Shown piece after piece: positions 59,788-64,000 of a DNA stretch of 64,000 nucleotides; position 1 is the first letter of the stretch, and every line of letters begins with the position of its first letter. The DNA is taken from positions 248,001-312,000 of the forward strand of contig NZ_ML058600.1 of assembly GCF_003635165.1 (NCBI RefSeq), written 5' to 3'. Origin of the DNA: Burkholderia sp. Nafp2/4-1b (GTDB lineage: Bacteria > Pseudomonadota > Gammaproteobacteria > Burkholderiales > Burkholderiaceae). A program made the position numbers and the translations under genes. The notes beneath the pieces are model-generated. The model saw only the letters and a list, made by a program, of their open reading frames with translations. It ran no database searches and had not been told where the DNA came from.

Positions 59788-60957
59788 TTACCGCAGCTTG
59801 AGGGTGGACAGACCGAACAGGCACAGCATCAGCGTGATGATCCAGAAACGCACCACCACCTGCGTTTCCTTCCAGCCGGACAATTCGAAATGGTGATGCA
59901 GCGGCGCCATCTTCAGCAGCCGGCGCCCTTCGCCGTAACGCTTCTTCGTGTACTTGAACCACGACACCTGCAGCATCACCGACAGCGTTTCCGCGACGAA
60001 GATGCCGCCCATGATGAACAGCACGATTTCCTGGCGCACGATCACCGCGACCGTGCCGAGCGCGCCGCCGAGCGCCAGCGCGCCGACGTCGCCCATGAAC
60101 ACCTGCGCGGGGTGCGTGTTGTACCAGAGGAACGCGAGCCCTGCCCCACCCATCGCGGAGCAGAAGATCAGCAGCTCGCCGGCACCCGGGATGTGCGGGA
60201 ACAACAGGTATTTCGAATAGACCGAGCTGCCCATCACGTACGCGAACACGCCGAGCGACGCACCGACCAGCACGACCGGCATGATCACCAGACCGTCGAG
60301 GCCGTCGGTCAGGTTCACCGCGTTGCTCGCGCCGACGATCACGAAGTAGGTCAGCACGATGAAGCCCCACACGCCGAGCGGATAGCTGATCGACTTCAGG
60401 AACGGCAGCATCAGGTCGGCACGCGCGGGCAGCCCCATCGACAGGCCGCTGCGCACCCATGCCATGAACAGGTCGAACACGCGCACGTTGTTCGCCTCGG
60501 ACACGCTGAATGCGAGATAGACGGCCGCGAACAGCCCGATCACCGACTGCCAGAAATACTTTTCGCGCGAGGACATCCCACGCGGGTCCTTGTAGACGAC
60601 CTTGCGGTAGTCATCCACCCAGCCGATCACGCCGAAACCGAACGTGACGAGCATCACGATCCAGATGAAACGGTTCGTCAGGTCGCCCCACAGCAGCGTC
60701 GCGACCGCGATGCCGATCAGGATCAGCACGCCGCCCATCGTCGGCGTACCCGACTTGACGAGATGACTCTGCGGGCCGTCCTTGCGCACGGCCTGCCCGA
60801 CCTTCATTTGCGTCAGCTTGCGGATCACCCACGGTCCGCACACGAGCCCGATCCCGAGCGCGGTGATGGTTGCCCCCACGGCTCGGAACGTCAGGTACGT
60901 GAACAAGCGCAAAAAGCTTGCGTCTCCCTGCAGCCATTGCGCCAGCGCCAGCAGCAT
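59788..60957 (-). CDS. mraY: Phospho-N-acetylmuramoyl-pentapeptide transferase
   Basis: It joins UDP-MurNAc-pentapeptide to undecaprenyl phosphate, making lipid I. The 389-residue polytopic protein has the DDYRK motif (in [14 protein letters not shown]), the NLTDGLDGL motif with catalytic aspartates, and the [14 protein letters not shown] and [12 protein letters not shown] blocks. It is longer than E. coli MraY (360). Sixteen bases separate it from murF and from murD. Confidence 0.98.
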   Translation of the reverse strand: MLLALAQWLQGDASFLRLFTYLTFRAVGATITALGIGLVCGPWVIRKLTQMKVGQAVRKDGPQSHLVKSGTPTMGGVLILIGIAVATLLWGDLTNRFIWIVMLVTFGFGVIGWVDDYRKVVYKDPRGMSSREKYFWQSVIGLFAAVYLAFSVSEANNVRVFDLFMAWVRSGLSMGLPARADLMLPFLKSISYPLGVWGFIVLTYFVIVGASNAVNLTDGLDGLVIMPVVLVGASLGVFAYVMGSSVYSKYLLFPHIPGAGELLIFCSAMGGAGLAFLWYNTHPAQVFMGDVGALALGGALGTVAVIVRQEIVLFIMGGIFVAETLSVMLQVSWFKYTKKRYGEGRRLLKMAPLHHHFELSGWKETQVVVRFWIITLMLCLFGLSTLKLR

Positions 60958-60973
60958 GCTTCCTTCCTTCTAC

Positions 60974-62380
60974 TCAGTGTGCGGCGGGCACCGTGCCCGC
61001 CGCGGATTGGTTCGTCAGCGCGTCGACGACGCGCTCCATCTTCATGTACCGCGAGCCCTTCACGAGCACCGTCGCCTGCGCGCCGTAACCCGCCGCGAGC
61101 AGCGCCGCGACCAGCGCACCGACCTCGTCGAAATGGCGGGCCGTGGCGCCGTACGCCGTGCACGCATCGCGCGACGCATCGCCGAGCGCGAACAGCGCGT
61201 CGATGCCGCGCTCGCGCGCATACGCACCGATCTCGCGATGGAATGCCGGGCCTTCGTCGCCGACTTCGCCCATGTCGCCGATCACCAGCACGCGCGGCGC
61301 CGGTTGCGCGGCCAGCACGTCGATGGCCGCGCGCATCGAGTCGGGATTCGCGTTGTAGGTGTCGTCGACGACCGTCGCGCCCGCGAGGCTGCCGACGCTC
61401 GCCTGCTTGACCTGCAAACGGCCCTTCACCGGCTCGAACGATTCGAGGCCCTGCTTGATCGCCGCCAGCTCGATGCCGGCCGCGAGTGCCGCGGCCGTGG
61501 CCGCCAGTGCGTTGCGTGCGTTGTGCTCGCCGAGCGCGCGCAGCCGCACCGTCACCGCGCCCGACGGCGTGTCGATCGCAAGCTCGCCGCCGTGCAGGCG
61601 GCCGGTGACCTGCGCGTCGACCTGCCGGTCGGCGTCGTGCAGCGCGAAATCGAGAATCCGGTTGCCGGTCGCCGCGACGCGCCAGATGCCCGCGTACGCA
61701 TCGTCGGCCGGAAACACCGCGACGCCGTCCGGCGTCAGTGCGTGGATCACGGCCGCGTGTTCGAGCGCGACGGCTTCGACCGTCGCCATGAATTCCTGGT
61801 GCTCGCGCTGCGCGTTGTTGACGAGCGCGACCGTCGGCGCGGTGAGGCGCGCGAGGACTTCGGTCTCGCCCGGGTGATTCATGCCGATCTCGATCACCGC
61901 GAGACGATGCGCGGCCGACAGACGCAGCAGCGTCAACGGCAGGCCGACATCGTTGTTCAGGTTGCCGGCCGTCGCGAGCCGCGCGTCGACGCCGACCGCC
62001 GCAGCGAAGATCGACGCGATCATTTCCTTGACGGTCGTCTTGCCGTTGCTGCCCGTCACCGCGACGAGCGGCACCGCGAAACGCTTGCGCCAGCCGTGCG
62101 CGAGCGCGCCGAGCGCGGCGCGCGTTTCGCCGCCTTCGATCGCCGGCATCGCGAGACCCGCCGGCACGTGTGCGACGAGCGCCGCGGCTGCGCCGCGCGC
62201 GGCCACGTCGCCGAGGAAGTCGTGCGCGTCGAAGCGCTCGCCCTTCAGCGCGACGAACAGGTCGCCCGGGCCGACCGTGCGGCTGTCCGTCGATACGCGC
62301 GCGAACGTCGTGGCCGGATCGCCGTGGACGGTCGCGCCAGGAATCAGGCGAGCGGCTTCGCCGAGATCGAGCATCGTCAT
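60974..62380 (-). CDS. murF: UDP-MurNAc-tripeptide--D-alanyl-D-alanine ligase
   Basis: It adds D-Ala-D-Ala to complete the pentapeptide precursor. The 468-residue protein has the ATP loop AVTGSNGKTTVKEM, the IEIGMNHPGE motif, and VVDDTYNANPDSMRAAI with LVIGDMGEVGDEG, all MurF-specific. The ATG at 62380 overlaps the murE stop by 4 bases; the upstream extension of the frame is inside murE. Confidence 0.98.
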   Translation of the reverse strand: MTMLDLGEAARLIPGATVHGDPATTFARVSTDSRTVGPGDLFVALKGERFDAHDFLGDVAARGAAAALVAHVPAGLAMPAIEGGETRAALGALAHGWRKRFAVPLVAVTGSNGKTTVKEMIASIFAAAVGVDARLATAGNLNNDVGLPLTLLRLSAAHRLAVIEIGMNHPGETEVLARLTAPTVALVNNAQREHQEFMATVEAVALEHAAVIHALTPDGVAVFPADDAYAGIWRVAATGNRILDFALHDADRQVDAQVTGRLHGGELAIDTPSGAVTVRLRALGEHNARNALAATAAALAAGIELAAIKQGLESFEPVKGRLQVKQASVGSLAGATVVDDTYNANPDSMRAAIDVLAAQPAPRVLVIGDMGEVGDEGPAFHREIGAYARERGIDALFALGDASRDACTAYGATARHFDEVGALVAALLAAGYGAQATVLVKGSRYMKMERVVDALTNQSAAGTVPAAH

Positions 62381-63915
62381 TCGCCGCCTCCCTTGCCGTG
62401 CGTCGCGCGGGCCGCGAGTGCGAGCCGTGCGTGATCCTGGTCGGAGAACGTGCGTTTCTTGCCCATGATTTCCTGCGTCGCCTCGTGGCCCTTGCCGGCC
62501 AGCACGACGACATCCTCGCGGGCGGCGCCGCGCACGGCCTGCAGGATCGCGCTCGCGCGATCCTCGATGCGGCGGGCGCGATCGGGCGCGGTCATGCCCG
62601 CGATGACTTGATCGATGATGCGCTGCGGATCTTCGCTGCGCGGGTTGTCGCTCGTGACGACGACGTCGTCGGCGAGCCGCTCGGCGATCGCGCCCATCAG
62701 CGGGCGCTTCGTCGCGTCGCGATCGCCGCCGCAGCCGAACATGCAGACGAGCCGTCCGCCGCGTGCAGCCGCGATCGGGCGCAGCGCGTCGAGCGTCTTT
62801 TCGAGCGCATCGGGCGTGTGCGCATAGTCGATCACGACCAGCGGTTCGTCGTTCTGGAGCCGGCCGCCCAGGCGCTGCATGCGGCCATTGACGGGCTCGA
62901 GCCGCGCGATCTCGGCCACTGCCGCGTCGAACGGCACGTCGGCCGCGAGCAGCGCGCCGAGCACCGCCAGCAGGTTGCTGACGTTGAACGTGCCGAGCGT
63001 GCCGACTTCGATGTCGGCGTCGCCCCACGACGAGCGCAGGCGGAATGCGGTGCCCGTCGGGGTCGCATGCACGTCGAGCGCGACCAGTTCGCGATCAGCG
63101 TCGGGCGTCTGCGCGTCGCCGATTCCGTAGGCGATCGTGCGCACGCGGCCGGCCAGCTTCTCGAGCAGGCGACGCCCGGCCGCGTCGTCGCGATTGACGA
63201 CGGCCGCGCGCAGGCCGCGCCACGCGAACAGCTTCGCCTTCGCGGCTTCGTATGCGTCGAAGGTGCCGTGGTAATCGAGGTGATCCTGCGTGAGGTTCGT
63301 GAAGACCGCGATATCGAATGCCGTGCCGTTCACGCGGCCCTGATGCAGCGCGTGCGACGACACCTCCATCGCGACGGCCTTCGCGCCCGCGCCTTGCAGT
63401 TGCGCGAGGCTGCGCTGCAGCTGCGGCGCGTCCGGCGTCGTGAAGCCGGTCGGCACCAGTTGGCCCGGCATGCCGCTGCCGAGCGTGCCGATCACCGCGC
63501 ACGGCTGGTGCAGTGCCGTCAGCGCGGCGGCGATCCACTGCGTGCACGACGTCTTGCCATTCGTGCCGGTCACGCCGATCGCGAGCAGGCTGTCGCTCGG
63601 GTCGCCGTACCAGCCGCTGGCGATTTCGCCGGCCAGCTGGTCGAGCGCGGGCACCGCGAGTGCGACCGGCACGGCGGGCGCGGCAGCGAGCCCTTCCGGC
63701 TGAAACAGCACGGCGGCCGCGCCGCGCGCGACGGCATCGGAAATGAAAGCGCGATTGTCTGCCCCGTCGACCGCATAGCCGAGAAACACGTCGCCGGCCT
63801 GCAGGCTGCGCGTGTCGGCATGCAGGTGCGCCGCGGGGGCCACATGCTGACGCAGCCACGCGAGCGCGGCTGCGATCTGCTGATGCGCCGGATGGGAACT
63901 GCGAGCGGCGCTCAT
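62377..63915 (-). CDS. murE: UDP-MurNAc-L-alanyl-D-glutamate--2,6-diaminopimelate ligase
   Basis: It adds meso-diaminopimelate to UDP-MurNAc-L-Ala-D-Glu. The 512-residue protein has the ATP loop GVTGTNGKTSCTQW and the region MEVSSHALHQGRV. The C-terminal SDNPRSEDP motif includes DNPR, which specifies meso-DAP rather than lysine. It overlaps ftsI upstream and murF downstream by 4 bases each. Confidence 0.98.
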   Translation of the reverse strand: MSAARSSHPAHQQIAAALAWLRQHVAPAAHLHADTRSLQAGDVFLGYAVDGADNRAFISDAVARGAAAVLFQPEGLAAAPAVPVALAVPALDQLAGEIASGWYGDPSDSLLAIGVTGTNGKTSCTQWIAAALTALHQPCAVIGTLGSGMPGQLVPTGFTTPDAPQLQRSLAQLQGAGAKAVAMEVSSHALHQGRVNGTAFDIAVFTNLTQDHLDYHGTFDAYEAAKAKLFAWRGLRAAVVNRDDAAGRRLLEKLAGRVRTIAYGIGDAQTPDADRELVALDVHATPTGTAFRLRSSWGDADIEVGTLGTFNVSNLLAVLGALLAADVPFDAAVAEIARLEPVNGRMQRLGGRLQNDEPLVVIDYAHTPDALEKTLDALRPIAAARGGRLVCMFGCGGDRDATKRPLMGAIAERLADDVVVTSDNPRSEDPQRIIDQVIAGMTAPDRARRIEDRASAILQAVRGAAREDVVVLAGKGHEATQEIMGKKRTFSDQDHARLALAARATHGKGGGE

Positions 63916-64000
63916 CGAACAACTCCTGGTGAATTACGCGTCGTGCTGGACACGATCATATGCTTCGCGCCGCGACCCGCGGCCAGCTTTTGCGGGCCCT
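63912..64000 (-). CDS. ftsI: Peptidoglycan transpeptidase FtsI (PBP3), C-terminal end only
   Basis: The last 28 codons of a gene running off the window are read in the frame ending TGA at 63914-63912 (tail GPQKLAAGRGAKHMIVSS, then TTRNSPGVVR). The call rests on position: in the dcw cluster the gene directly upstream of murE is ftsI, and the ATGA overlap with murE is the usual one. The tail itself is not diagnostic. Confidence 0.75.
   Translation of the reverse strand, partial: GPQKLAAGRGAKHMIVSSTTRNSPGVVR

Overview
This 64-kb window is a GC-rich betaproteobacterial chromosome segment. It most likely comes from chromosome 1 of a Burkholderia species, probably of the Burkholderia cepacia complex. 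The evidence is the gene content and order (dcw cluster, lpxC, secA, argJ, then zapD, coaE, pilD, gspF, gspE; rplU-rpmA-obgE-proB with divergent ispB), the protein sequences, and the strong G/C bias at third codon positions. The genus is an inference from recalled synteny, not from a search. Nearly everything is housekeeping. I found no insertion sequence, CRISPR array, phage or plasmid gene. The only clearly accessory-looking stretch is about 2 kb behind a tRNA-Pro gene.

Layout. 0.07-5.8 kb (minus): mtgA, aroE, an RNB-family exoribonuclease, a YqiA-like esterase and mpl, mostly with 4-bp or near-zero spacing. 6.1-14.3 kb (plus): a nucleotidyltransferase-like protein, a TlpA-like thioredoxin, aroQ-accB-accC-prmA, a zinc-ribbon/DUF3426 membrane protein, tpx, a PfkB-family kinase and a glycine-zipper lipoprotein. 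14.6-20.4 kb (minus): a histone H1-like Lys/Ala-rich protein, then nrdB and nrdA, with a long leader and two NrdR boxes over the nrdA promoter. 20.5-22.3 kb (minus): ampD, a PP0621-type small protein and a CcsA/YpjD-like membrane protein. 22.4-24.4 kb (plus): ffh and a hypoxanthine phosphoribosyltransferase. 24.5-26.8 kb (minus): marC and proS. 27.1-28.3 kb (plus): rppH and a CNP1-like lipoprotein. 28.4-31.5 kb (minus): proB, obgE, rpmA, rplU. 31.8-36.5 kb (plus): ispB, tRNA-Pro(CGG), a TPR-GSCFA protein of unknown role and a CorC-type membrane protein. 36.6-41.8 kb (plus): gspE-gspF-pilD (pilus/secretion assembly), coaE, zapD, yacG. 41.9-47.4 kb (minus): a MutT-type Nudix hydrolase, a DUF815 ATPase, argJ and secA. 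47.7-48.2 kb (plus): a DciA/DUF721 protein. 48.2-64 kb (minus): lpxC, a peroxiredoxin, and the dcw cluster ftsZ-ftsA-ftsQ-ddlB-murC-murG-ftsW-murD-mraY-murF-murE with the 3' end of ftsI at the window edge.

How it works together. The window is dominated by envelope growth and division. murE, murF, mraY, murD, murG, murC and ddlB make lipid II. FtsW and FtsI polymerise and cross-link septal wall, FtsQ/A/Z place it, and ZapD bundles FtsZ. MtgA also polymerises glycan. AmpD and Mpl recycle muropeptides, and LpxC commits carbon to lipid A. IspB supplies octaprenyl diphosphate for ubiquinone. accB/accC feed fatty-acid synthesis, and nrdAB feed dNTP pools.

Non-coding signals supported by reading the bases are: a promoter with two NrdR boxes 31 bp apart upstream of nrdA; a consensus sigma-70-type promoter for rplU; eight clear intrinsic terminators plus two weaker terminator-like hairpins; a 19-bp palindrome in the lpxC leader; a stack of palindromes between ftsA and ftsZ; and a 13-bp stem between nrdA and nrdB. 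I did not find a convincing wholly new multi-gene system. The best leads for something undescribed are the GSCFA gene behind tRNA-Pro, the nrdA leader with its 36-codon frame, and the palindromic spacers.
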